A stretch of 64,000 nt of DNA from Cymodocea nodosa (Eukaryota > Streptophyta > Magnoliopsida > Alismatales > Cymodoceaceae): positions 25,084,001-25,148,000 of the forward strand of contig CM072337.1 in NCBI GenBank assembly GCA_036874045.1, read 5' to 3'. Under the pieces are notes generated by a model that made no database searches, was not told the DNA's origin, and saw only the letters and a list, made by a program, of their open reading frames with translations. Position numbers and translations under genes: made by a program. Each line of letters begins with the position of its first letter. Positions within the stretch are counted from its first letter, which is position 1. Below, in pieces: positions 11,700-23,037 of this stretch.

Positions 11700-13508
11700 A
11701 TCTTCACAATTTATATACAGTGATTTCCAAAAGAAAACAATGTCTATGGAAAATTTTATGCATCCTAAAAATATAAAATTTTACTAATGAGGAGTTTCTG
11801 CACGTTCTAAATAAGTGGGAAGAGATAGTGATAAAAATAATAAAAAATTAAGTTAAAATGTAAGGTGTTTATGTGTAACGAAAAGTAGAAACAAATTTAA
11901 TATATTTTTTACTTTAATTTTTTTTAAAAATATTTGTATTCATATTTATTTTGTAACTTTAGGATGTACAAAAGAGTCAAAAAAAAATGACGACTTGTTC
12001 TCATCGTACGTTTTAGCAGAGGTTTCTTTTAATTTACTTATGGATCATATGTTATCATTATATATCATAAAAGTTGTACTTTATCGTCTTTTATCATAGA
12101 AATAATATTTTATTTTAAAAATTATATTTTATCATCATAAATCATAAAAGTTATATTTTATCGATATAAATCATATTTTATCATCATAAATCCTAAAAAG
12201 TATATTTCAATATAAAAATCATATTTTATCATCATAAATCATAAAAATTATATTTTATTAAATTTATATTCTGTTACTTTCTATTATATTACTGATTGTA
12301 TATAAATATTTATTATTTTTGCTAACTTTTTGTAATTTTTTCTTTCATTAATTTTTTTTCCTTTTTATTACTTTATGTGTGTACAAATAAAATAAATCTT
12401 AAATATAAGTTTACGTATGTAAATAATGTTATTATCGTAGTCAAATATTATTACAATTGATTTTATTATAAAGAAAATTTAACGAAGACAATTAAAAAGA
12501 TGTTTGAGATTTGAGAGACAGTAAGAGAGGATAACAAAGACAATTAACAAGGAAGGTTTAGGAAAAGAGAAGACCGGTTTAAATATCCAGGCATGATCAA
12601 TTATCAATCTCCTTCAAAACCTTCTGAACATTACAGCACAATAGATGAAAATCAAATACTATTGGTAGAAAAATTTGTATCTCAAGGAAGAGACCATTAA
12701 TTGTCAAAAAAATTATAATATAAATGAACCTAAAAATCTGGTATAGTAATATTTATCAATGAATGCATTTAGTTTCTCTAACTCTAATTACTACATGGAG
12801 TTGAACTAAGTGAGGAGTAACTAAATACATAACGTAATTTATTTTTGGAACAGAGTTGAAATTGTCTAGAAGCAGCTTTTAATTAGAGTTGTTCACTTTT
12901 AAAGTAAAATTACTCTATTCTCCTTTTATTTTCTAGCCTTATTTATTGATTGAACAACTCATTGTCCACGAAAGACATTTTTTACATTGTTAATAGGTTT
13001 TACTAATTGAATTTCCTTAGAATATATTAGAAAAATTTATACTATTTAAAATTTTTACTCTAATACATAATGTAAAATAACGTAATTTTGTTTAATTTAA
13101 CAAGTTTAGCAAATAACAAACAATAAAACATGTAAAATCATTTATAATAATAAAATAGTAACATAAACAGCAAACAACTAACTCAACATTAATTAATTTA
13201 TACTTTAAGAAAGAGTAATTTAAAAAAGATAAATCTATAAATATACAAATAACATTGTTCTACTAAATAAACGTTACATTTGAACATTAACTTTGTTTTG
13301 TTGTAAGTTATTTTTCTAAGATATAATTATAATAACACTTTAACTTGAAATTACTTTCTTTTAGAACTAAAATAAAGGCAATCTATTAAATACGAAGACT
13401 CGAGACAAAGGTTGAAAAAAGGTAACCTGAAAATGATGCTCAGAGAAACAGATACCACGGTTGTGTTGGACTGCAACAGATTTATTGGTTATTGTCACGC
13501 AACAACTT
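11700..13508. other. Intergenic, very AT-rich, no gene seen
   Basis: Mostly A/T with short repeats of ATCATAAA / TTTATCATCATAAATC between about 12050 and 12250. No open frame worth noting and no recognisable RNA gene. Confidence 0.55.
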
Positions 13509-13511
13509 TAA

Positions 13512-14509
13512 GGGGGGGTTTGTGCACCTGGAATTTGAATTCCGCAGAATTTGAATTCTAACGGAATTTGAATTCTACAGAATTTGACGGAAAGAATTCA
13601 AAATCTAGGTGTTTGTGCACGTTCAGGAATTTGACGGAAATTGAATTCCAGGTGTTTGTGCACATGACAGAATTGGAGGGAATTGAATAAAATTGATTTT
13701 TAATAAAATTAAGTATTGACTTAAAATAATTAGTGAAAATGTAATTAATTTATTAATGAATTGTTGACATTAATAAATGAATATATTATTAAAATAAATG
13801 TTTATATATCATTTATCATTATATAAAATAAATCAAAAATTACAAAAATTGATAACTTTTTAGTTATAATACATGTTTAAAACAACAAAAGGTTAATTAT
13901 AAATTTTATATTCCTTGTAATGTAATAATAAATAACTTTTATAAAAATATAATTATTATGAAGTGAATAAATGAAAGTAAATAATAAATAATTATTGAAA
14001 TACTTTGATTATAAAAAAATATAATTCTAAACATTTTTTAGCCATAAATGACTTTTAAGACTTCGTTTGTGTTAGCCACAGAAAGTTAGGAAAATTATAT
14101 GGTTTTTGAAAATTTGATATTATATATTAAATAATATAATATAATAAATAAAATAATAATAATAATTGAATTAAATAATATTTATGATTTTAATATTATA
14201 AAATTAAATAATATTAATAATAATAAAATAATTAATATTTTTATTTTTAATAAACAAATATTAAAATAATTAATTAAATAAAAAATATTAACAATATATA
14301 CTTCAACAGGGGAGGGTAAGCGTCGAGCGATCTTTTGGAAAATGAATTCCGACCTTTTAGGTTGGGAATTCATTTTCCCAACCTTTACACATGATTGGAA
14401 TTCAAATTCCTTGGGAATTTGAATTCCAAAATGCACAAACACCTCATGACTCGGAATCTGACGGAAAAAATTTTCAATTCCGTCAGATTCCGAGTGCACA
14501 AACCCCCCC
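13512..14509 (-). mobile_element. PIF/Harbinger-type MITE, copy 2
   Basis: A 998-bp element, near-identical to copy 1 but inserted in the opposite orientation. Both ends are clean GGGGGGGTTTGTGCAC / GTGCACAAACCCCCCC inverted repeats with TAA duplications at 13509-13511 and 14510-14512. It retains a subterminal hairpin (about 14337-14382) whose arms read GAAAATGAATTCC..., which copy 1 has lost. No coding capacity. The clean termini and intact duplication suggest a younger insertion than copy 1. Confidence 0.92.
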
Positions 14510-14512
14510 TAA

Positions 14513-16300
14513 AGCGCAGGCAATTGTTGTTACCACTTGAAGACGATTAGGCCTGCGTTACATCATGTTGGGTTGGACTCCAGTACCGCAAACGATCTTC
14601 TTCCGAAGGAATATTATGATTATCATTACCGAAAAAAAAGAAGAAGGGCAATTGCGTCACGTTTCAAAGTATGCCACCTGAATTTTTATCTTGAGTTGTT
14701 ATTTTTGAACCAAAATAATTTAGGAACTGCTAATTTGGGTTGTTCATTGATTCACGTCATGTTAGTGCCGGTGGTACATCGCTCTTATCAAGAATAAATT
14801 GGAGTTTTTTTTTCTCACGATAGTTGTATTTTTATCTGTTTGAAATTAAGATCTCATTCTCTGTGATTCAAAGGATGATTAATTGTGTTATCCCGTTTTT
14901 ACGGTAAGAACGAATTGGAGGTCGTTCAACATTTTTTTATGGCACCTATATTTTTCAAATATCTAATTTTTGAAAAAAAAAAATATAGATAGATAGATAG
15001 ATAGTTAATCTATGATATAATCTACCATACATTAAAATTTGAACTCAATTTGTTAAGATTTTTGGCTTTAAAAATCAATTTTAAACCAAGAATCGACACT
15101 TGTTTAATTTAAATAAAAATTTTACCATTAAAGTATTACTACTGATTTATGGTAGTTCAAATGCAGAGTCCCGGAAAAGGACGCAACTTTCAGGCAGCCG
15201 AGTTTCTGGTCGGCATACGTTTCCTTCGTGCCGAACTTGTCAATTTTCACGAGGGAAGACATTTCCGTGTGAAAGTTGACATGTGGAGCAGGCGACATGA
15301 TACATCAACAATCCACTTTCTCCGCGTTGACTTGAATTTAAGAACACTTCTGTCTCTTTCTCGCTCTCGTGTGTAAAAAAGGTGGTTGACTGGTTGTTTC
15401 GACGATTGAGATTTGATCTCAATCATCCTCCCCCAACTTGTCCGTGTGGAGAACAACCGGAAACTTAAATCTTGGTCGATCTATTGGGTGGGAGTGTGGG
15501 AAGCTTCAGAAGTCGCCGTCCGTCCAACCGACCATTGCACGAGGCGAGTTCCAACTCTGGTAAGGCCACACGTGCCTTTCAATCTAAGTGGTGGAATCGG
15601 CCGAATGTGAAGGAGGAGGGTGATTCTACAGCGTGTGGACGCGGAAGAGAGGAGGAAGTTCGCCAACCGAGCTTCACGGAGAAGAAGAGAGTTCTCCGCT
15701 GAGTTCAGTTTTTCCACCGCAAATAGAAATTCATTTCCCACAATTTCTTTCTCAACAACTCTTACTTTTGGTTAGTCTCATTTCTTGAAGCACCTCAAGT
15801 GTTTGAAATTTCAATCCATGCCTGTATAAACAGAACCGAGAACACGTAATCTAGTTATTAAATACATACTTCGATTGCTTACCTTTTCTCGAGAATATCA
15901 AAAAGTAACATTCAACGTGGAACAGATCATTCGTATGATAAACAATTGTCATAAACCGGAGAAAATCGCATTTCATTCGTACCAACTCCAGCGTACAGTT
16001 CCCGCCGTGGGACGGAAAACACGATCATGTGCAAACAAATTCGACGTTTTAATTAGGGATTCCAATTCCAAGTGCATCATGTGAATCTTCAAGTTCAGAT
16101 AAAGATGAATATATATATATATTTTTTCACGTATAATAAATACACCATAACACCCACTCTTGTTCTTATCTTCCACCGCCAGATGATGAAATGAAACTTG
16201 ATCGTACGAGGACACATTGACGAATTGACTATTGACAACCAGAAAACACACATTATTTTTTTTTTTAAAAAGACGATAACAATCGGCCGTTCAGCTTTCA
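14513..16300. other. Intergenic, no gene recognised
   Basis: Several short frames occur on both strands between 15149 and 15741, in a segment of more balanced composition, but none matches a family I know. A (ATAG)n run lies at about 14987-15003. TTGAC motifs (W-box cores) are frequent near 15236-15340, which by itself does not prove a promoter. Confidence 0.45.
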
Positions 16301-16343
16301 CGCTACTTGTCGTATTCGGACCTCGTCCTCACCATCCCTAATC

Positions 16344-16699
16344 TTACCCCCCTGGCGGAGACGGCACCGTCGGGGGCGGGTCGTGCCTGGGGTTGGACGA
16401 CGGATCGTCATAGTCGTCGGCTCTCACCGCGTTCCCCTGCTCCAGCAGCACTCTCCCTTCCAACGCCAACACCGTCCCTGATCCCATCCACACACAGATC
16501 GGAATCACGTCACCACTTGGAAGCAAACCCGTAACATAAAATAGAGAGACAAACAAAGGAGACAAAAGAACCATCGGAGTTTCTCTGTCTTTCTCTTACC
16601 TGGAGAAGAAGAGACGGAGCTGTGGAAGACCAAGGCAAGGAGAATGACGGAGCTCGCGAGGAGGAAGCAGCGGCGAGATGTTGCAGTTGCGGCGCCCAT
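16344..16699 (-). CDS. PSY-family tyrosine-sulfated peptide precursor
   Basis: Two exons, 16600-16699 and 16344-16477, separated by a 122-bp intron (CCAG/GTAAGA donor, ATCAG/GG acceptor), encode 77 residues. Residues 1 to about 30 form a secretory signal (MGAATATSRR then a hydrophobic CFLLASSVILLALVFHSSVS). A short variable part with VLLEQGN follows. Residues 54-69, DDYDDPSSNPRHDPPP, match the mature PSY1 peptide DYGDPSANPKHDPG; Asp55-Tyr56 is the expected sulfation site for tyrosylprotein sulfotransferase. PSY peptides are secreted, act outside the cell through LRR receptor kinases and promote cell expansion. The name should not be confused with phytoene synthase. The frame is kept exactly across the intron, and the exon-1 start has the only suitable Met. 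Evidence is motif recognition plus splice logic, with no transcript seen. Confidence 0.82.
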
Positions 16700-16785
16700 T
16701 TTTTCACGAAGGCGAGTCGTGTGCAGGTGAGATTGTTCAAGGGGTGGGGTATGTATAGGGATCGAAGGGAAGGAGGTTGAAGTGT

Positions 16786-16791
16786 CACGTG
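16786..16791. promoter_or_regulatory. G-box upstream of the PSY-like gene
   Basis: CACGTG palindrome about 90 bp upstream of the PSY-like start codon. A TATA-like CTATACATA (minus strand, about 16749-16757) lies between them. bZIP/bHLH binding is known for this motif; its use here is inferred from position. Confidence 0.4.
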
Positions 16792-16879
16792 CGAGGGATA
16801 TGGGGTTGAATTAGCTTTACCGGTACGACTGCAGTTTTCTTCTTCTTTTTTAATGGTTAAGAAAACTACGGGTTTCAAA

Positions 16880-18120
16880 TCTGCGGTCGTCTTTTATTTA
16901 TCATTTTTTTTATTCTATGATTTTTACTTGAATGTTTACCATGTCAAGTCCTATCTCTCTCTTCAGTCATTTTAGTCTTTTGGATGTACTTATTTTTTTT
17001 GATCAAATTCTGTTTAGTTTTACTTAATTTTATTTTACTTATTAAAAAAAGTACGACTGTGTTTTTTTTTGCAATTGTCGGTGTTTTCGTTCCAAGTTGA
17101 ACTTTGTTTTTTTCCCCCCTTTCGTAACAGAGTAAAAGACTAATTATATTATTAGTGCTTTCCTTTAAATTTGAAGTGTAATATTAATTATATTGTCTTG
17201 TCGTTGATCTCTACGGTTTTAATTTTTTTAATCGGGAAATTTTATGACACTCGTGATCTCTAGGTAACCATATTTTTATTACTGATAAAAAATTATTTTT
17301 ATATTTAAATATCATATCATTACAGTTTAATAGATGCAATTACTGATAATTACATGTTGGTTGGATGCCACAGAATTCACATTCAATTGATGGGGTTATG
17401 CGTTCGTCCCTACCGTCCGTCGCCATGCTGTGTTTTCTGGCATCTTGGAAGAGATTTTTTCAAATTCTAAAGAATATCAAAAATATTACTATTATAAAAA
17501 TGATACAAAAAGTTAAATGGCTGAATCTGGTCGCCATTGTTTTCTACGTGCATTGTAGATTTGTTGACCGTGAGGATGATTTACCGATGCACGGAACAAC
17601 TTTTTCAAATGGAATATTTTTGTTCTTTTTATTTTCCTCCTGTTTCATTTCAGTTTCCGTTTTTTTATTATGTAACTCTATTTTTTGATGTTTTTCAGAA
17701 TGTTTTGATTACCGATTCTTATATTTTTCTCGTGATAAAGAACCAAACGAGCGTTCACAAAACAAAAATCGGTGTAAAGCCCCCCTTTGCTATTTTTTTT
17801 AAAATTAAAATCGGTTTCTAGTAATTGATTTCTCGTAAAAATTGAAAAATTTTGGAATTAGTCCACTGCTGATCAACCATCTGTTATATTTTAGTTCGTC
17901 AGGAATAGCTTCTCCTTTTATCAGAATTTTAATCTTGATAATCATAAAAATACTATCATTATCAAAGAATGTTCAATGGTAGATTCAAAATTTTCATTAT
18001 AAATGCTATCATTTATTTTTCGTGCTTTCTGGATTTTGTTAAAAATATGCTTACGAAGCTTGATGACGTCGTATAAAATAAGTCAATAATCCACCGCAAC
18101 AACACAACCGCCACCGTAAT
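16880..18120. other. Intergenic, no gene seen
   Basis: AT-rich. The overlapping frames at 17365-17821 are T-rich, low in complexity and without a recognisable domain. Confidence 0.5.
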
Positions 18121-21100
18121 TAAGGGAGGGTTATTGCTAACTTGGAAAGTAAGGGACAATAGGATTAAATGAAAGTTAAGAAGAAAAAAAAATAAAATAA
18201 AATTTCATGTGTTAGGTGTCGATCGAAAAGTAAGGGAATTACTTTCACTTACTTTTTGAGTATTAAAATTGTTGGTCCTTAGGCTTTCCAAAGGCTTCCT
18301 TCGGAAAATCTTAAGAAAATCTTCCCTCGCACGTCGATGTAGTTATGTCCTCGTGCCTACCCACAACTACCGTCGAGATCGTGCCTGCAGCTGCCGTCCT
18401 CAGGCTAATACCTACGTCCTCGTGCTCACACACATTTGCCGTTGAGATCACGCCCACAACTCCCATCCTCGCCACCATCGACCTCGTGCCCCTGCATCTT
18501 TGGGGGGGTTAGTGACTGACGGAATTCAACTGACGAAAAGGAAAATTATTGAATTCCGTCAGAATGTTGTTAGTGTGTATTACACTTGACGGAAATGAAA
18601 GTCGAATTTTATCATTGTATAGAATCCAAAAATTTCCTTTACCGTCAGAAAATTTTCGATCGCCCCCCTTCAGAAAATTTTTCTCTCTCTCTCGTGCCTG
18701 ACGGAATTCGTAAGACTGATAAGGAAGATTTACTTGAGGACCTGCTAGATGAGTTGGAAGAGTTAAATATTATTGACGACATACAACCAATGGGAGGGAT
18801 ACATATAGAAAGCAATGCCTAAGTTCGAATGACTCAAGAACAAAGAAAAGAAATGACAGATAAGATGCAAGAAGATATGATGATGACAATGTGGGATGTA
18901 AGAACTAGATGATATTATTTCGTATTGTAATATTTCAATTAAGATGTATTTGTATTTTTCGAATATTAGTTGTAATAAACTTTTGTCAGAATTTTCATCA
19001 GAATTTTCCATCCTGCACTAAACCCCTCTCAGAATTTTCATTTTCCTTTCCGTTACAAATTTTTCATTTCATTTCTGTCAAAATTTTCTTTTTCATTTCC
19101 GTCAGAATTTTCCGTCATGCACTAACACGCCCCGTTGTCGTCGACCTCTCACCCCCTACGTCCTTGCGCCCACACTTGCAACCTCTCGCTTGCAAATTGA
19201 CCGTCGAGCTCGCTGGTAATCCCCTGCAATATTTAGATCTACATTTTTGTAATCCTGTTTTGCATATCAATGTTTGACTTGTCGGGTATATTGAATCATA
19301 CTTTCACATCATAGGGCATGCCTGCCTGCCTGTTTTGTTTGTCTTGTCTATGCTTTTATCGTCAAATTTGTTTGAGGTCCTAGCGGTGTTTACATCATTT
19401 TAGAAGTAAAAACGTGATGGAATCGTCCATGTAAATAATTCTGAGGAGGTCCTAGTGGTGTCATGCAATATTGCTGCCATGCTGCGCCTACACGGTTTTG
19501 ATCGATCCACACTACTGATCAAACAAGCCCATCTCTAGCTAGCTGGTTGTGTTCCAGTCTTCTTTCAGATTTCTCAAAGGAGAAAATAAGGCTGGTTGGG
19601 TTTGATTATCATAGAACCCAACTGCAACGAAAAAAACAAGAGGAATTGAACGAATTGTACCCTTCCTTCCATGGCAACTAATAAAGCTCTTACAGTTCTG
19701 ATGAGCTTCCATCCGTGTCCCTGCTTATTAATTAGATTATTTGACGGTACTTGTACTCTAGAACAACTAATTGAGACCAGAAGATCAGAAGAAATCGAAG
19801 CAATGCAGATTGCTTGCATGCCAATATGAGTTGATCAATGTTTGCATCTTGTTTTGCTCAAGCGTTTTCCTATTTTTTTTGTAGTCTTTTAAGATTATAA
19901 TCAATATGGTTTGTAAATCATAGTTTCCAAATAGAAAAATATCAAGATTCAAAGCTTGTATCGTAGGCGTGCCTTTGCAGTTTTCTGGTTTTAAGCAGTC
20001 CGAGTTCTTTCAATTTCTGAAACTGATTGGGAAAGAAAGCTGCATATTTCAATACACTTCATGAGCTTTCTTTTGATGCCGATTTTATGAATTTTGGTGC
20101 TGTGTGGTGCATGTTATAGGTTTTTGAAGGTAGAAAGTGATTACTGTTTTGTCTGCCATACTTGAGTTGCACCTATTTCTTTCCAGAATTTTCTACAGTT
20201 TTTTTACCATGTGGATCTGGCCTTGAGTAATTTTCTTAGATAGTGCATTCTTTGAGCATTCTAGTGATTATTTATTTACAATTTTTGGGTTTGTAAAAGT
20301 TGATTTAGGAAGTTTTAAAATTGGATGTAATTACTAGTTACAATCTGTAATTTATTTTCATCGTAGCTTTGTTGGATTTTCTGCAACATCTTCTAGCTAC
20401 GAAAGTAGGGCTGGATAATTTTCCCATTTAGTGCACTTTCTAAGATTTCTAACAAGTATTTATTTGTGAATTGGATTTATGATTTCTAACATGTAGATTG
20501 TTTACATGCTATATTTTCAAATTCGTTTTTACATATGAATTTTTAAACAATATGACTTGTTAAATAATTTATTTTTCATATGAGTTATTAAACATAACTT
20601 GCATTTGTGTATGTAGTATTTTAATATTTTTGTAGGTATCTTAACATAATGGTTAATTCAAAAAGAAATTATTACACTTGAAGTGTAAAAGTAAATGAGA
20701 AAATCTTAAATATTTTGGTTGAAGTTATTAACGAAAGAAATGCAAGAACACATCATGAGAAAATTCAAGTGAAAACTTAGAATGAGATAATAAAAAAATA
20801 CAATGTTTGTATAAAAGTAATAATTACGAAAAAAGATGTTGAGAATATAATGAAAATTTAACATTTGATGTATAAGAATTACTTGAAGATTACAAAGGTT
20901 AAGATTATGTGAATAAATAGACAGATATTAGTATCAAAATTTTAGATGAATTTGTAAAGGTAATATTTTTTTATGAAATTAGGAACTTTATTATGCCACA
21001 TTTTTTAATATTTGACATATTTTTGTTTAGATACATCTAGAATGCAAATAATGTAAAGGGATGTCTTGTTTAATTTATGACCAACTATAAGTATTATTTA

Positions 21101-22010
21101 AAACAACTATGACAATTGAAAATTATAGTAAGCAAGTAGTAGACAACATACAATTTGATGAAAATATGAGAGTTTCCCAAGATGAGACATTATAGGATGA
21201 TGTTCCAAAGTTTACATAAGTTCAACATTAATTTTTTAATTCTGATCCAAGAAAAAAGAGTTTCCCTTTAAGCATTAATGACATTCGAAAAAAAGAAAGA
21301 TAAGCAAGCAAAGTTACACAAAGAATCTCAAGAAATAATTACAATAATAATTATAGACATGATAAAGGTTTTTAAAATGCATTGTGAGAAAGAAGACATT
21401 TGTAAGGTTAAATTACATTGTATTAGTGATATAAAAGAAAGAAAATTAGAATAAAATATAAAAAAAGCAACGATAGTTGTTTAAACTTAACTTCTCAGGT
21501 ATGAGTAATGTTAAAATCTTTTAATCAATAAAGTTAATGTAAAATATAGAAATGTAAGATAGAATTTCTTGCATTTCCAATCAATGTGCGTGTCATGTGG
21601 GTACAATATAATTTGTCCACTTGAACTTATATTTATATGATTTTTGTGGTGGATGTTTCATGATATGTTAAACTATTATAGTGAATGTTTGATGATAATG
21701 TTGTGGTATGTTAAACTTTTGTGGTAAATGTTTGATGATATATTGTGTTATGTTGAATAATAATGTTATATGTTTGAATTAACATTGTAGTAATGTTAAT
21801 TTTTGATATCTTTTATTATTTATTGTAGTACTTAATATACAATTTGTCCGCCTTAGTTTCTCTCTCGCCAGGTGGGGGAAGCTGTCGGGGTCGTCTGCAA
21901 GGAAAAAAGGGGGCAACGGGGCAGTAAGTGGGGAAATCCTCGTGAACCAAAAAAAATATCAAGGGGATGAAATTACCATTTACCCCCTACCTTACACTAC
22001 TTGACTTTTA
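18120..22010 (+). mobile_element. Decayed Harbinger-like region with Myb/SANT-like remnant
   Basis: Around 18310-18500 and 19135-19220 there is a C/T/G-rich repetitive block built of CGTCCTCGTGC-like units. It resembles in style the block at the start of the intact Harbinger element (25806-26200). Further on, 20650-20960 on the plus strand translates in pieces to phrases such as LVEVINERNART, WNEIIKKYNV and MYKNYLKITK, reminiscent of the Myb/SANT-like DNA-binding domain of Harbinger ORF1 proteins, with stops between them. Borders and terminal repeats could not be found. A smaller element (18502-19134) sits inside the C-rich block. This is an interpretation of weak similarity. Confidence 0.3.
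18502..19134 (+). mobile_element. Deletion derivative of a second Harbinger-type lineage
   Basis: A 633-bp element starting GGGGGGGTTAGTGACTGACGG and ending in the approximate inverse of this (CCGTCATGCACTAACACGCCCC). Inside, 18730-18910 encodes LEDLLDELEELNIIDD and, after a stop, MTQEQRKEMTDKMQEDM and MTMWD. This parallels the C-terminus of the intact transposase at 29960-30040 (TQEQRKEIADQFRENI then MYAMWD). It is therefore an internally deleted transposon that kept the tail of its transposase gene. The flanking trinucleotides (TTT and GTT) do not match, so no target duplication can be claimed. Confidence 0.7.
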
Positions 22011-22019
22011 ACAAATGAT

Positions 22020-22890
22020 CTATAATTATTTAAAATTGATTGTTAGGAATCCAGGAATAAATATTTGACAACGATTTTGAAAAAGACGATGAATCCATTT
22101 CCCTTTCTAAATCCTCAAAACAAGTACGAATTCACCCCAAATTTCCGTTGGAAATTTGTACCTCTGGAATTAGGAGGTAAGGAGACAATGGAAAATAAAT
22201 TTTGTCTAAATAAGAGTATTTGTTTATATAGAAAATATAAAGAATAAATTTCTATCATTCCAATAGCAAAGTCCACTGAAAATAACATTCGCATCGTAAT
22301 AGGTTGAAAACGATGAAAATCCCACCGATGTCGTTTTTCCTACGACATGCAAATAATATGTTCGACACCATTTTGAAAAATTAAAAAAAGAAAAGAAAAA
22401 TAATATGTTCACACATGTTGGTTAATTTATGTTTATTTTTATTAATAAATTTGAATATTTTAAAATAAAGATAATTATTATATTTAAATATAAAAATAAT
22501 TCTATGGAAATTGAGACTATCAAGTTAATTTATGTCGCACAATTAAATTTGAATAATTAACTTTATTTTACAATGTTGCAATATTTTATTGATTAATTTA
22601 TGTTTGCTTTTATAAAAATATCTATATATAAAAATCATCTACGTAAAATTAAAGTTAATTACATTAATATACAAGTTAATTTAAATTTATTCTTTCAATT
22701 TCTGTAAATTTACACGTTTACATAAATACTTATATTTCAAATTATACGACCTTCCAATAGATACATAAATATCTCCGAAAAAAAGTATTTTTTTATCATT
22801 TCTGTTTTTCATGAATTTTAAACTTTCATTATGGTACAAACATGAATATTTTTTAAAAGATGAGGCTGTTTTTTTTAACCAATGGATAAA
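22020..22890. other. Intergenic upstream of GRXS16
   Basis: AT-rich sequence without a recognisable feature. GC content rises sharply from about 22900, where the GRXS16 5' untranslated region is expected. Confidence 0.5.
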
Positions 22891-23037
22891 GATTAATTAC
22901 TTCCGGATCCGGATTTTGATCCACGCCCGTCAGCACACCTCAACCGACTACCCGTACCGGAAGGATAAACCACCAAGCCGAAGCCGAAGACACCTCCATT
23001 CCTAGTACCCACTCCATCCTCAACGCCACGGCGGGAA

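Noticed and set aside
11309-11787. GC-rich frames on both strands that could be a first exon
   Set aside because: No recognisable protein and no downstream exons; better explained as the GC-rich head of the LTR-like segment.
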